Of a stretch of DNA of 64,000 nt, positions 24,090 to 34,305 are shown piece by piece. A program made the position numbers and the translations under genes. Position 1 is the first letter of the stretch, and the number at the start of each line of letters is the position of its first letter. The DNA is from Ancylostoma caninum (lineage: Eukaryota; Nematoda; Chromadorea; Rhabditida; Ancylostomatidae): NCBI GenBank assembly GCA_037903475.1, contig JBAJFG010000380.1:1-64000 (forward strand), in the 5' to 3' direction. The notes beneath the pieces were generated by a model. It was not told the origin of the DNA. It made no database searches and saw only the letters and a program-made list of their open reading frames with translations.

Positions 24090-24670
24090 CAAAAACATCA
24101 GGATGGGTGCCCACCGACCGAGAAAGGGTGGCATAATAGTGGAGAAACGGCAGGATACGGGTCCATCGATGGAGACTGGGTCCGCAGGAGCACATTAGTG
24201 GGGAGATGCCAGGGAACGAGTCCACGAATGGGGATTGGGTCTGCCGTGGCCCAATAGTGGGGAAAATGCCAGGATACGTATCCATAGATGGAGAATGGAT
24301 CCGCAGGGGGCCCAATTATTGGGAAAGCGCTGGGACACGGATCCCACCTATGGATTGGGTCTGCCCTGGCCCAATAGTGGGAGGAACGCCAGGATAGAGA
24401 TCCATGAATGGAGAATGGGTCTTCCCTGGCCCAAAAGTGGGGAAAGCGCCTGGATACAGGTGCACGGATAGAGAGTGAGTCCGCATGGTTCTCGTTAGTG
24501 GGGAAAATGCCAGGGTACGTGCCCATGGATGGAGAATGGGTCTACATGGTTCCCATTAGGAGGGAAATGCTAGGATACGTGTCCACGGATGGAGAATGGG
24601 TCCGCCGTGGCCCAGTTGTGGGGAAAACATCAAAATGCACGTCTAGCGGTGGAGTAGGGGCACGCTACGC
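24090..24670 (+). repeat. 60-bp minisatellite (about nine units)
   Basis: Units of about 60 bases follow the pattern GTGGGGAAAATGCCAGGATA, then CGTGTCCATGGATGGAGAA, then TGGGTCCGCCGTGGCCCA. The GGAGAATGGGT-type landmark recurs at about 24171, 24229, 24289, 24350, 24408, 24468, 24529 and 24589. Because 60 is divisible by three, long frames appear on both strands (for example 142 codons on the minus strand); these are repeat artefacts. The same template, with GTGATAAGGGTGCG replacing part of it, occurs at 25.5 kb. Confidence 0.9.
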
Positions 24671-25246
24671 ACTCATTTGTGTCTCAGTCGATCCCCTCTT
24701 CTTCCTCCCTGTACATTGAAGCAGAAGCTCATCAGTTGGACCATCTCAGCCACGTGAAGCTTGAATCATTTCAGGTGATTATTCGCACTGCATTAGTTAC
24801 ACTGTGTTGTTCACAAGTACTAAAGCCATGTGAAAGATACTCCTGCGTAAAGTTGAAAGTAGCCGCTCATAACGGGTCCATAGGCATGTAAGAAATGTGA
24901 CAAAAAAGTAGGTAGCATCATTGCATCGGAAATTAGCTTTACATGTAGGTGCGTGATTGAAAATTTGCAAGGAAGGCTAGGATCGTGAGAAGATTCGAAT
25001 CCTGACGAGGCGGCCAGGCCCGTAGAATAAACGCAACTCATAAGAAAGATTTTGTATTTGAGCTCAGTTAATGATTAGTTCTGCTTATTTGCTGACTTTC
25101 TAAGCATTTCGCATGTGTGGTGCTTTTGTACATACCTCAAGTGGCTGCCCCACCCCACTTTCTAGCGTCCCGAAGGGGCGCTAGTCATGTAGAAATCGCC
25201 CTTCGTTTTTCCTCTTTTCGAGGGAAAGCTAGCTGAAAGCATCATA
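24671..25246. other. No recognised gene
   Basis: Mixed sequence between two minisatellite elements. CATTTGTGTCTCAGTCGATC near 24672 loosely parallels sequence after the 47.8-kb array (near 48292). A tRNA B-box-like string (GATTCGAATCC) near 24995 has no convincing A box. Confidence 0.35.
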
Positions 25247-26170
25247 ACTTATAATAAAGCGCTTATTCTCTCTCTCTTCTCTCTCTCTTTGTGTGTGTGT
25301 TTTGAACGAAATTCCCTGATTGCTCAGTGATGGTGATTGCAAGGTCAACGAGATGGTAGGGACGGGTATGGTGAGGTTCAAAGAATGAAGAGAAGCTCTA
25401 AGAGATGGGGAGTGGAAAGCGACGGTTCTATCGTAGTTTGGAAGGTGCAAAGGCCGCACAAAGTGGAGGTACGCCGTGAGGAAGGTCCAACGGTGTGATA
25501 ACGGTGCGCAGGCGTCCAAAAGTGGGGAAACGCCTGGGGTCGGGTCCAGTGGTGTGATAAGGGTGCGTCGGCGTCTAAACGTGGAGAAACGCCTAAAAAT
25601 GGGACGACCGACGGAGGAGAGGTGCTCCGGTGTTCATTATTGAGAAAAAGCCATGATTTGGATTCATCTTCGCCCGATCGGTTCGCTGGCGCTTAACATC
25701 GGTCGTAAAACACTAGATGTCAAAGGTCAGCACTGATAATGAGAAGTATATAATCTGTGTGATTCTCTTCACTTGATATCCCCTCCCGCGTTTTTGTCCT
25801 CCATGAACAGACCGCACCAGCTTCTTTTATATGTTCAAACTGGCTCTTATCATTTGATCAGTTAAAGCAAATAAAGAATGAAAACCATTTCCTATAGTCA
25901 CTCCAGGTTGAATCGGTTTTATAGAGTGACAAATACCCGCTTCAATTGAGCAAAAGATAAAATTTCACTGAGAAACGCGATAAATATATTTTGATAAGCC
26001 CAGTTTTACATGAGGGAGTGCGACGGAACGGAAAGGATGTGGAACGCATTGTAGCAAGAATGTGCATGAGTCAATTAGAATGAAGAAGGGATAAAGTCAT
26101 GCGAGCGAAGCGAGCATTAGGAAAAGTCTGGGAGACCGGCCCTAGCCGGACGGCCAGACTGGTGTTTTTA
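25247..26170 (+). mobile_element. Minisatellite-carrying nonautonomous element, copy A
   Basis: It opens with TATAATAAAGCGCTTATTCT, a CT/GT microsatellite, then GAACGAAATTCCC. This is the same leader as at 45290 (minus) and 47690. Two to three 60-base units at 25440-25620 carry GTGTGATAAGGGTGCGTCGG and GTGGGGAAACGCC. After them comes CTTTTATATGTTCAAACTGG followed by CTCTTATCATTT, shared with 48375. The 3' limit is unclear; a hairpin CCGGC-CCTA-GCCGG and TTTTTATAATAG at about 26137-26170 may mark it. No transposase. Inferred to be mobile because the leader-array-trailer order recurs. Confidence 0.6.
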
Positions 26171-26299
26171 TAATAGAAGAAGAGAAACCTAGAGTGCTAC
26201 ATAAACGGAAATCAATATAGAGTAAATCGACTTCTTTTCTCAATACGTTTTATTCAAACGTACAATTAAGAGGCTCACACGAATGTGGAATAGAATCTC

Positions 26300-27160
26300 C
26301 ACAGTCCCTACGTAGACAGCGCCTGCAATACGATCATGTGTTCAGGATCATTTGTACCTATTAGAAAAAATAGCATTATTTGGATAACTTCTGTCTTCTT
26401 TGTTCCGGAAACATTTAAAGATAAGGTTTCAAGTTTTGAGGTAGCAATCCTGCGGTATGTAGGAGGTTTAATATGACTTGATGTACATACAGGTATTGTT
26501 TAGTCTAAACACTTTTATTCCGTTAGGTTCTAAGCGCCGTTAAGTATCTATCCATTTCTTAAAGCGTCTCCGCTTTTTCGAGTACCACCATCGCGTTTTG
26601 CAATAACACCATTGAACGAGTCCTTCCAATACTAGCAAAGCAATGCATAACAGTAGGATAGGGTGGTGCTAGATTTGGCTTCGGGAACACCTCTCTCAAG
26701 CCAATCCACCCCGTGGTAGTGGCTGACAGAAAGTGGTGATAATCTTCCAATATTCACCTCGAGAAAAGTAATTTTAATTTTTGTCTTCGTGTCAAATGGG
26801 AATATGAACTTGTCTCGACCTTTGTAGCTGACCGAGATGTTGTTGACGAATTTAAGCGGTTTAACTTTCTTCGTGGGATAGCAGAAATAACACTTGTCTG
26901 ATCTGTGCCCTGCTCAATAAAACTGCATAGTATAATGATGACTTCAACTTCATCTTGCACGGTCATATGCTAGAATTCACAGCATGTTGTTGGTAGGGGT
27001 CCCTGAGTGTAAATGAACCTTCTCGGATTAGTTAGAGTAGATACGTAGTTGGCATGAATATAGCTGCAAGGACCAATGGACAGAACAACACGATTATTGT
27101 CAAGGCAGCCGACATCCTTGTAGCGATTTTCCTTGCGCGATGAAGTCATTGGAGAAACGA
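26300..27160 (-). pseudogene. Protein tyrosine phosphatase pseudogene
   Basis: Minus-strand frames together give a classical PTP catalytic domain. NRYKDVGCLDNNRVVL, SYIHANYVSTLTNP and FIYTQGPLPTTC (27120-26975) come first, with a TAG where the WHM tryptophan belongs, then VQDEVEVIIILCSFIEQG. Frame shifts to KKVKPLKFVNNISVSYKG, FPFDTKTKIKITFLEV and SHYHGVDWLERGVPEA, then again to PTVMHCFASIGRTRSMVLL. It ends with a stop-interrupted RNKSV...KQYLYVHQV. The HCX5R signature keeps its C and R, but the usual HCSAGIGRTG is altered. PTPs remove phosphate from tyrosines; nematodes have a large family expressed in the male germline. A TAATAG acceptor at 26358 followed by a short open end and AATAAA near 26246 may be the last exon, so the copy is probably DNA-level rather than a retrocopy. 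Confidence 0.88.
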
Positions 27161-27164
27161 GATG

Positions 27165-27245
27165 ATCTGGTGGTCTAGGGCACTGCTTGTTCCATGTCCC
27201 CACGAGATCCCGGGTTCAAATCTCGCCGCCACCTACCGTATTCGA
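27165..27245 (+). ncRNA. tRNA-like sequence (degenerate tRNA or SINE head)
   Basis: GGTGGTCTAGGGCACTGC resembles an acceptor plus A-box region. GGGTTCAAATCTCG is a good RNA polymerase III B box, and CCGCCACC at the end can pair with GGTGG at the start. The span is about 65 bases, shorter than a tRNA, and the anticodon arm does not form. Probably a tRNA pseudogene or a tRNA-derived SINE. It sits between the PTP pseudogene and the RTE copy. Confidence 0.3.
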
Positions 27246-27479
27246 GCGACATGCCGGCTCAGGAAGACCCCATGTCGTATCCATATGGTCAATGACAACA
27301 AATAGTTCTAAGATAAAAGCTACGGCGAATCGACACTCACTTTCAGAGCCCGGTTAGTGTAAAAATATGCGAGGGTCCTCGATGTTTCTCGAAGACAATG
27401 GCATCGGGGGCAAGAATGCGAATCGTTAAGGATCACAAAGTAGCCAAGACGCGCATTGCGACTTTGCACGTCTACACAT

Positions 27480-28882
27480 TGACAGGCCGCTCATGTGAAC
27501 TGGCAGCAGCATTTGAGCGTCGTCACTGGAAATCAGCTGAATGGCTGATATCGTTCCTCAACCAGATCATCGCAGAGAAGGAGACCCCTGTGGATTGGCA
27601 CAAAAGCACCACAATCCCTATCTGGAAGAGGAATGGCAACCCTGCGGATTGCTCAAACTATCGGCAAATACGTCTGCTGTCTCACAGTATGAAGATATTC
27701 GAACTCATTATCGATCGCCAAATACGCGACAGTTACGGCGAACCAGTGTGGGTTCGTAGCCAACTGCGGAACTACGGATGCAATGTATGCGGCTCGACTG
27801 ATGTCCGAGAAACATCGAGAGAAGCAGAAGCCACTGCATCTAGCACTCCTCGATCTGGAGAAAGTCTTCGATCGCGCCACATGGAGACATCTGGCACGCG
27901 TTGCAGTGGCACAGCGTTCCTGAGGAGCTCATCGAATGGGTTAGGATTCTCTACGCGGACCCGAGAGTCGAGTGCAGGCGGCCGCGGGCACGTCAGCAGA
28001 ATTTCCTATCTCCATAGGTGTACATCAAGGATTGGCCCTCTCATCGCTTCTTTTCATCGTCGTCATGGATGCTGTTACGAGAGATCTCCAGAGACCGATG
28101 CCATGGACTCTGCTGTACGCAGATGGCGTCGCGCTCTCGCATCTGAACAAAAGCTGGACCTCGAACGACAGACACAGGCTTGGAGCGAACGTCTAGCGCG
28201 GTTCGGTCTTCGGCTGAATGTCAAGAAGACTGAGTATATGACGACCGATACGAACGAGTTCGCTACCATTTAGGTTGATCTTCCGAGAACTGACTACTTC
28301 AACTATCTCGGCTAAACACTTTCAGCCGATGGCAACCAGTCCATGAAGTCGTCGCTCACGCCAACGCTGCATGGTTGAAGAGGCACTCGATGACAGGAGT
28401 GCCGTGCGACAAGAAGATCCCGGATCGCTTCAAATCGATGATGTATCGTGCAGTCGTTAGGCCGGTGGCAATGTATAGTGCAGAATGTTGGCCGGCCACC
28501 AACGAAGTAGAACGCCGCTCGGGTGTGATGGAGATTTGGATGTTACGATGGATGGCTGGTACCACGCGCGTGGACCGCATACACAATGAAGAGATTCTAG
28601 AGCGGTTCGGCATCGCCGCGTTTGGTGACAAGCTCCGCAAAACCCGCCTCAGATGGGACGGCCACGTGCTACGCGTCAGCAAAGACACCGTCTGCAAAGT
28701 AGGCCTTGAACGTGACGTGCCAGGAAAACGGCCAAAAGCACGGCCGAAGCAATGGTGGCTGGAAACACTGCATGCGGATCTGAAGCATGTGGGTGCCCAC
28801 CCAGACCAGGCGCACGATAAAGCGAAATGGCGTCAGAAGATCAGGAAAGCGGACCTCGCCAACGAACGAGACAAACGCTGAT
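27480..28882 (+). pseudogene. RTE-type LINE, reverse transcriptase 3' half (dead)
   Basis: The RT is recognisable from HWKSAEWLISFLNQII, TTIPIWKRNGNPADCSNY and IRLLSHSMKIFELIIDRQI (about 27520-27730). Frame then shifts to EKHREKQKPLHL and LDLEKVFDRA. Next come TSAEFPISIGVHQGLALSSL and PWTLLYADGVAL (27972-28150), and then FGLRLNVKKTEYMTTD. The C-terminal part, KKIPDRFKSMMYRAVVRPVA to NERDKR, is intact from about 28400 to 28881. The catalytic YADD reads YADG, and at least three frameshifts and several stops are present. There is no endonuclease, so the copy is 5'-truncated, as is usual for LINEs. It differs in sequence from the RTE at 62-1620. Confidence 0.93.
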
Positions 28883-28935
28883 GAAGAAGAAGAATAAGAA
28901 GAAGAAGACGAAGAGGAGGAAGAAGAAGAAAACTG
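28883..28935 (+). repeat. GAA-rich 3' tail of the RTE copy
   Basis: Directly after the final DKR codons comes TGATGAAGAAGAAGAATAAG and further AAG/GAA repeats to about 28930. RTE elements typically end in short tandem repeats rather than long poly(A), so this marks the 3' terminus of the insertion. Confidence 0.8.
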
Positions 28936-30240
28936 TTTTGTTTATTGGCGCTTTAGGCATCCTGTTTGCCATACTGTAGTAGAAGTTGTTGCTGGCGAAG
29001 TTAATCACCAGATTGCTTCAAGCACCCACAACGGCATTTTCGATGACTTCTGCTGAAAGGCACTCTCTGTTGTGGGAGCAGATAGGCCTAAAAATAATAT
29101 TCAGCATATATTTCGCATTGGAATTATTTTCAAAAAGCACGGTCGTTGCCCCAAATTGTAGAGCCTTTCTGAGCTTAGCCATCGTCAGGTGGGCTAACTC
29201 ACAAAGATGAGTTAATTTTTCGCCATCGGCAAGGTTCCGCCAGAGCTTGCCCAACCACATTCTGCATGACCGAAAAGCAGAGGACTGTGAACGTCATGCT
29301 CGTTGTAGCATTACAATCTCTGCAACTATCAGTTCCTAGGTTCCTTCTCTAAGATGAGACTGGCTTCTTGCATAAAGACCAAGATGCAGCTCTAATTTAG
29401 ACAAGACATCCGAATAACCTTCTTCCGATAAGAACAAATGCAGTAGATGAAGAAGACCCTTCAATTTTTGGTGTGAACGTCTAGTTCATTGCACGGTTAG
29501 GAGCGCAACTACGAGCATGGCGTAGGTAGCTCTGTGCTTTTAGATCGTCCAGAATGTGACTCAGAGAGCTCTGCCAGAGAGATGGAGATGTCCCAGTACC
29601 ACGATTGCGTGTTACTATTAACAGACCTCCTCTTCAGGAAAGAAAGCGCAACTCACGCTAACGGGCCGTGACTCAGCTCACCCGGAACGGAAAGTTTGGA
29701 CCGCAATCATGCTTCACAAAGCCTGTCATAGTTCTAGATTCTTCATGGTTATTTCTAGACGGGTCTGAGCTTGAATCAGTTAGGACATCTCCGTAGAGGA
29801 ACTCAGAAAAGCCAACTTTACTGTTTGGGCCCACCTAGAGGTCAGTCTTGCCAGTAACAACTCCTAGTACGATGTTTGAAGTGGCAATAAACGAAGGAAT
29901 AAACTGGTTGTCTATCCAGCATTCGCTGATTTTTTCGGAGCAAAACGGTAATTCAACAGCAACTGCCTCTCTACTTTTGATAAAAGGAATCTCTGACTTT
30001 TTGTTTCAAAGAATTATAAAAATCCTCTGAGTCGATCTTAGTGACTGAAACTAAGTGTTTTAGGGTTTCTTGATTCGATGAATATTGTTGGTAGAAAATC
30101 AGACGGATTAGAAGAAAGTGAGCTTTGTTGTGGGCTAAAATTAGGCTCTCCCTAAACTTTTGAGACAGACTGTACTTCTCTGACTGACTGCTGAGATGTG
30201 CGAACTCTGACATCGCGTTTTCTTTGGGCCCTCAGAGCAC
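28936..30240. other. No recognised gene
   Basis: Opposed frames at 28986-29260 (74 and 80 codons) and a few shorter frames near 29848-30213; none recognised. No repeats or RNAs seen. Confidence 0.35.
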
Positions 30241-30340
30241 TAGCGCTACGTCGACTGGTCTTGATTCTTCGTGCTATTGCAGCGCGTGACAGGGCGCAGC
30301 ACTAGGTGGTCAGTGTCGGTTGGGGAGTACTAAGTCCAGT
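30241..30340 (-). repeat. Dispersed repeat, inverted relative to 31490-31625
   Basis: The minus strand reads GACCACCTAGTGCTGCGCCC, then TG and a GCGCG-type motif. The plus strand at 31578-31605 reads GACCACCTGGTGCTGCGCCC, then TGGCGCGTGACG. The flanks are also loosely alike (TAGTACTCC against CTACTAAGTCC). Unclassified. Confidence 0.5.
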
Positions 30341-30411
30341 CGGATTCCGAAATGGGCTACTAAGTAAATACAGGGTTCTTTCAGGAAAAGCAGATAGCAC
30401 TAAAAAGTGAC

Positions 30412-30841
30412 TTAAAGGCAGCACTCACGAAAATTTTTGTGTTGAAGATTTTGCGGTATATCGGGGTTTTTAGGGACGATAAACTCATTGACAACGATGA
30501 CATAGCGTGAAACACGCGAAAAACACAGAAAAAAATGGCGGTATTTCGTGTGTGTCCACAGTGCGGACGAGTGTTCCGTGATGGGTCCCGGCACGGAACC
30601 CTGCAAATAGTACGAATTTTATAGACACGCCCCCGCCGAACCACATGCACACACGCTGTCAAAGGCGTTAGTTGGCTCGACGGAACCCTAATGTCCAGAG
30701 CGGCATATGTGTCCACGGCAGTATCTTCGCAGGTAGGTGGCCATTCAAGGTGTTCAACTTACTGTTGCGATTGTCCAGCGGCCGGCTACATGGTAAGCGA
30801 CTCATTTCAGAAGTGAAAATTTCCGTGAGTGCTGCCTTTAA
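30412..30841. mobile_element. MITE with TTAA flanks
   Basis: The left terminus is TTAA-AGGCAGCACTCACGAAAATT. The right terminus read inward is TTAA-AGGCAGCACTCACGGAAATT. The inverted repeat spans at least 20 bases with one mismatch. TTAA at both ends could be a target duplication, which would suggest a piggyBac-like mechanism, or part of the repeat. The interior (430 bases overall) carries frames with no recognised domain. AAAGGCAG-type MITE ends are common in strongylid genomes (recalled). Confidence 0.75.
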
Positions 30842-31136
30842 ATAAGCGTTAGTGAGACGACGAATGATGTTTCAGCAAGAAATGCGTACCATTTAGCGAA
30901 GACAGCCTAAAATTCAAGCTAAAATCTTCGACAAACCGATCTCAGTACGGAACTGCTTGATCCCGCTAGAACTCGTTGAAACTTGTTATAGGACCTGTCA
31001 GATACAGGAAATTGTCATCGGAGCGTGGTTTTTTTCTCTCAAACCTGGAACTTTCCCAGGAAATTTCTCTCGTTTGAGGAAGTGTTCCGATACGCTGTCA
31101 ACTCCAAGAAAAGCGCCTATGTGGTATCAACTCTCC

Positions 31137-31292
31137 CCCAAAGTGGCATCTTTCGTTTTTGAGAAACCGTCTTCGTTTAAAAAAACCGTCAATAATGGTC
31201 AAAAAGTGGCTTTTGACCATTTTTTGACCATTAATGACGGTTTTTTTCAAAAACGAAGACGGTTTCTCAAAAACGAAAGATGCCACTTTGGG
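31137..31292. repeat. 156-bp near-perfect palindrome
   Basis: The left arm begins CCCAAAGTGGCATCTTTCGT and the right arm ends with its complement. Arms of about 72 bases match almost throughout, with single-base differences around the A/T runs, and enclose almost no loop. Internally GGTCAAAAAGTGG is mirrored by CCATTTTTTGACC. A transcript would form a very long hairpin. It is either a foldback MITE or a head-to-head duplication. Confidence 0.92.
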
Positions 31293-33739
31293 AGGATACT
31301 TGTTGGTGTAGTGCGCATCCACAATCAAAATTCCAACATGATACGTCTCCTACAGGTTGAGCAACACCTGATTATCATTGGAGCGCACCAGAGTGCAGGG
31401 TAGGGATGTAGCAATTGGTTGAACGACAGTGATCTTCAGCCACGATTTTGATGATCCTTCAGACGTGCACCTCTGAAATCTGCTTGTGTCTAACATCAGT
31501 AGACGATTAGCGGTCGGCTACGCCCCGGACATTGGTGCTAAGCCCCCTGAATCTGCAGGACGCTACTAAGTCCTGGTGGTCAATGACCACCTGGTGCTGC
31601 GCCCTGGCGCGTGACGAACGACTCCTTCTAACACGTGCGGCTCTTTTAAGGAGTGGTGGTTGCTCCTGTCCATGTGATTTCCCCTTGTCCACTCGCAACA
31701 TGCTGCATGTGTATCGTTCCCCTGCTGACTCTTCGGTTTATTCGAAGTAGGTGCCAACTGTGCGACGTAAGCCGGGTATTGTTGGACGAATGATTTGAAG
31801 ACTTCTTCAACGGCAATATGGTTTTGAGAGGGGAAGGGCACAAAGAAAATCTATCAATCTCAAAAACATTTGTGTCTTTTCCGAACTTTTGAATTCGTGG
31901 GCAAGTCTTGCACTTGAAAGTTTGTGTGTCCTGCCATGGAAAGCCGCACATGCTGTCCAGCCACAGCCGCACGGCTAGCAAGGTCGAACTTGCGTGAATT
32001 GGCGCGTCGTTACGAAGAATACGAGTTGTCCCGTAAACAAATTCTTTGTAGCCGCTGCACTCAGATACTATTTCTGTTGTTCTATGTAACATGTAAGAGC
32101 TGAATAGGAACAATTATTAGCTAACAAAGGGTAATGTAGAGGAGTACAAACGCCACTGTTTTGTCCGGTAATCTGACTTCTTCGTGTCTTTAATCCGTCT
32201 TTCGGGGAAAGGACCCTCACACCGTTTACTGCACAATGTATGTCCTAAACGCTCACACTCCTTATTTTTTCGTGTTGATTCGGTGCTAGCCTAACACATC
32301 TGATAGAACTAGTCCCATGTTACAGTTTCTGGTTAGTTGGAAATCGCTCATGATTCTCTTTTTAGTGACTCTCACCCTTTCTTCATATTTTTGTTGATGT
32401 CAAGCCACTCATTCGCATTCCTAATGCCATAATCAAATGTCGTCAACGACGCCGTCATCGCTTCTCTCATATACGGGGAAATTGCGCCACCACAGACGTC
32501 ATTCCACTAATTAATTGGCTCTTCCTTGACGTGTCGTTAGCGTTAGCTGATTGTTCTCCGACAAAAAAAAAACTGTCAACTTTTCGTTCCATAAGCTGAG
32601 ACATCTGTGCATAAAGTTAATACTCAAACAACGTGATGGAAATGAAACTGTGACAATGCACATGGATTACGTATTGTTGTTAGAGAAAAGAGTGGGTAAA
32701 ATCCACTAGAAAGGGAGGAATTGATCTAGTACACTTCCTGAATCCTGTCTTGTCTATAATTTTCATTTTCTTCTACTGATTATTCCCAGTAGGAGACAAC
32801 TGCTTTAGATAGTTATCATTGCATGTTGATATTTTCTAGAGCGACGTAAACGCGAACCTACTTACCTAAGAGATGATATATACGAACACCACCAAACGCT
32901 AGTACGGCTTGATATTGTTCTGCGTCTTGTTTGGAACCAAGAGCATGCATGGGCACAGAATTTACGAATTAAATCAATATATCTGCTGAACAGCCCTTAA
33001 AACTATGAAGTGAAGAAAAGTCGCAAAAGTGTACCAAGAAAACGATACGCAGGTTTTCTCCTCTCAGTTGAAGAGGAAGACCTGCTCAATCACTCGTTTG
33101 CCAAATGTCCTGACAAATGGTTTGCACAATTTCGTGCCTTCAATAATTATAATCATATACAAGAATCGATGAAATGTTGGAATTGTGGTCCCACCTCTTT
33201 CTAAACCTATCCAGGGGTTGGTATTTCCGGCTTCAACCCATTTCCCCGACATTCCGAGTTCAGGAACTTCCCGCATCTGGAATTTCGGACTTAACCTTAC
33301 TGTTTCGAATCTAATCTTAAGCAACTGTGGGCACGAGTCCCTGTCATTTTTACCAGAAACAAAATCTATTCAGCATAATTCCGCGGATTAGCAATGATGT
33401 TAATCGAATGTGACAAAGGAGGAGCTCTTCTCTCTGCTTTCGCCCTTCAGTCACTGCTTGCTTCCTTTTGCTTTTGTGCATTGTGTCTGGTTAGGTGCTT
33501 CGACATTATCTCGGCAGAACAGGTAGAAAATCAGGAAGTGCATCGCCTTCACTTTCCTCCAGTGTGACACTAACTTCCTTATCCTTCCTGTCTCGTGATA
33601 AGCATGCTACAAACACGATACTGTTATTTACCCTCATGTGCCGTTGGTATAGCTTGTTTCAAACGCGATAGTTCAGCACTTGTGTAGATTGCCTGCATTT
33701 CTCGCTGCCTGTACAAATGCTCTGGTGTATCTCCAACTG
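31293..33739. other. No recognised gene
   Basis: 31490-31625 holds the second copy of the repeat noted at 30241 and a short palindrome (GGTGGTCAATGACCACC). A 155-codon minus-strand frame (31646-32113) and an 86-codon one (33064-33324) are not recognisable. Otherwise nothing. Confidence 0.35.
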
Positions 33740-33970
33740 TCTCGCTATTGCACCGGACTATACAAAGATTATCGCAGCAGATCTCTCCGTTGGCCTGCCG
33801 TGCCGCACCACCTATGCGTCACGGCAGTCTAGCTGGGCGCTGTGACTGGTGCAGCAGCAGCTACAACGCCAGGTTGCCCGTCACGCCGCCTAAGTGTTGC
33901 GGCGCGGCAGCCCGCGGAGGGACGCAGTTGTGATTGACGCTCCCTGTATATACCGGACTATATATCATTA
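33740..33970. repeat. GC-rich repeat-like block bounded by CCGGACTATA
   Basis: A sharply GC-rich segment begins with CCGGACTATACAAAG (about 33752) and ends with CCGGACTATATATC (about 33953) in direct orientation. The direct CCGGACTATA borders suggest an insertion or a duplication. No coding support. Confidence 0.45.
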
Positions 33971-34045
33971 GCAGAGACCTTAAGGGAGACCTTTAGGGAT
34001 AAAGAGAACTTAAGGGAGACATTAAGGGATAAAGAGACGGGAAAA
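33970..34045. repeat. Short tandem AACTTAAGGGAGACATTAAGG units
   Basis: About three diverged units of CTTAAGGGAGAC followed by TTTAGGGATAAAGAGA lie in tandem. Unremarkable simple duplication next to the GC-rich block. Confidence 0.7.
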
Positions 34046-34305
34046 TTTAAAGTCCATATCCTGGATTAAAGGAGGAAGAATTTCGAAGCTGCTATAGTTT
34101 GTATGTAGGTACCGCAGTGTCTACTCATCTTACGAAAAATTGAATTTCTGGCCTCTGCTCCAACAGAAATCCCAGAAAAAAATGTTCGAAGGAGTATTTG
34201 CCGGTGCTGCTTACGAAATTGTCCCAGTCCCCAAGAAAAATTCGGCATGTTTTTCCTGGGATGATCATTTCATACGCCAATCACATCTGCGATGGTGTTG
34301 ATTTT

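Noticed and set aside
24098..24526. A 142-codon minus-strand open frame with 20-residue repeats
   Set aside because: It tracks the 60-bp minisatellite; frames are open on both strands because 60 is divisible by three. No domain or start context.
24960..25020. tRNA on the plus strand because of GATTCGAATCC
   Set aside because: No A box at the right distance and no acceptor pairing.
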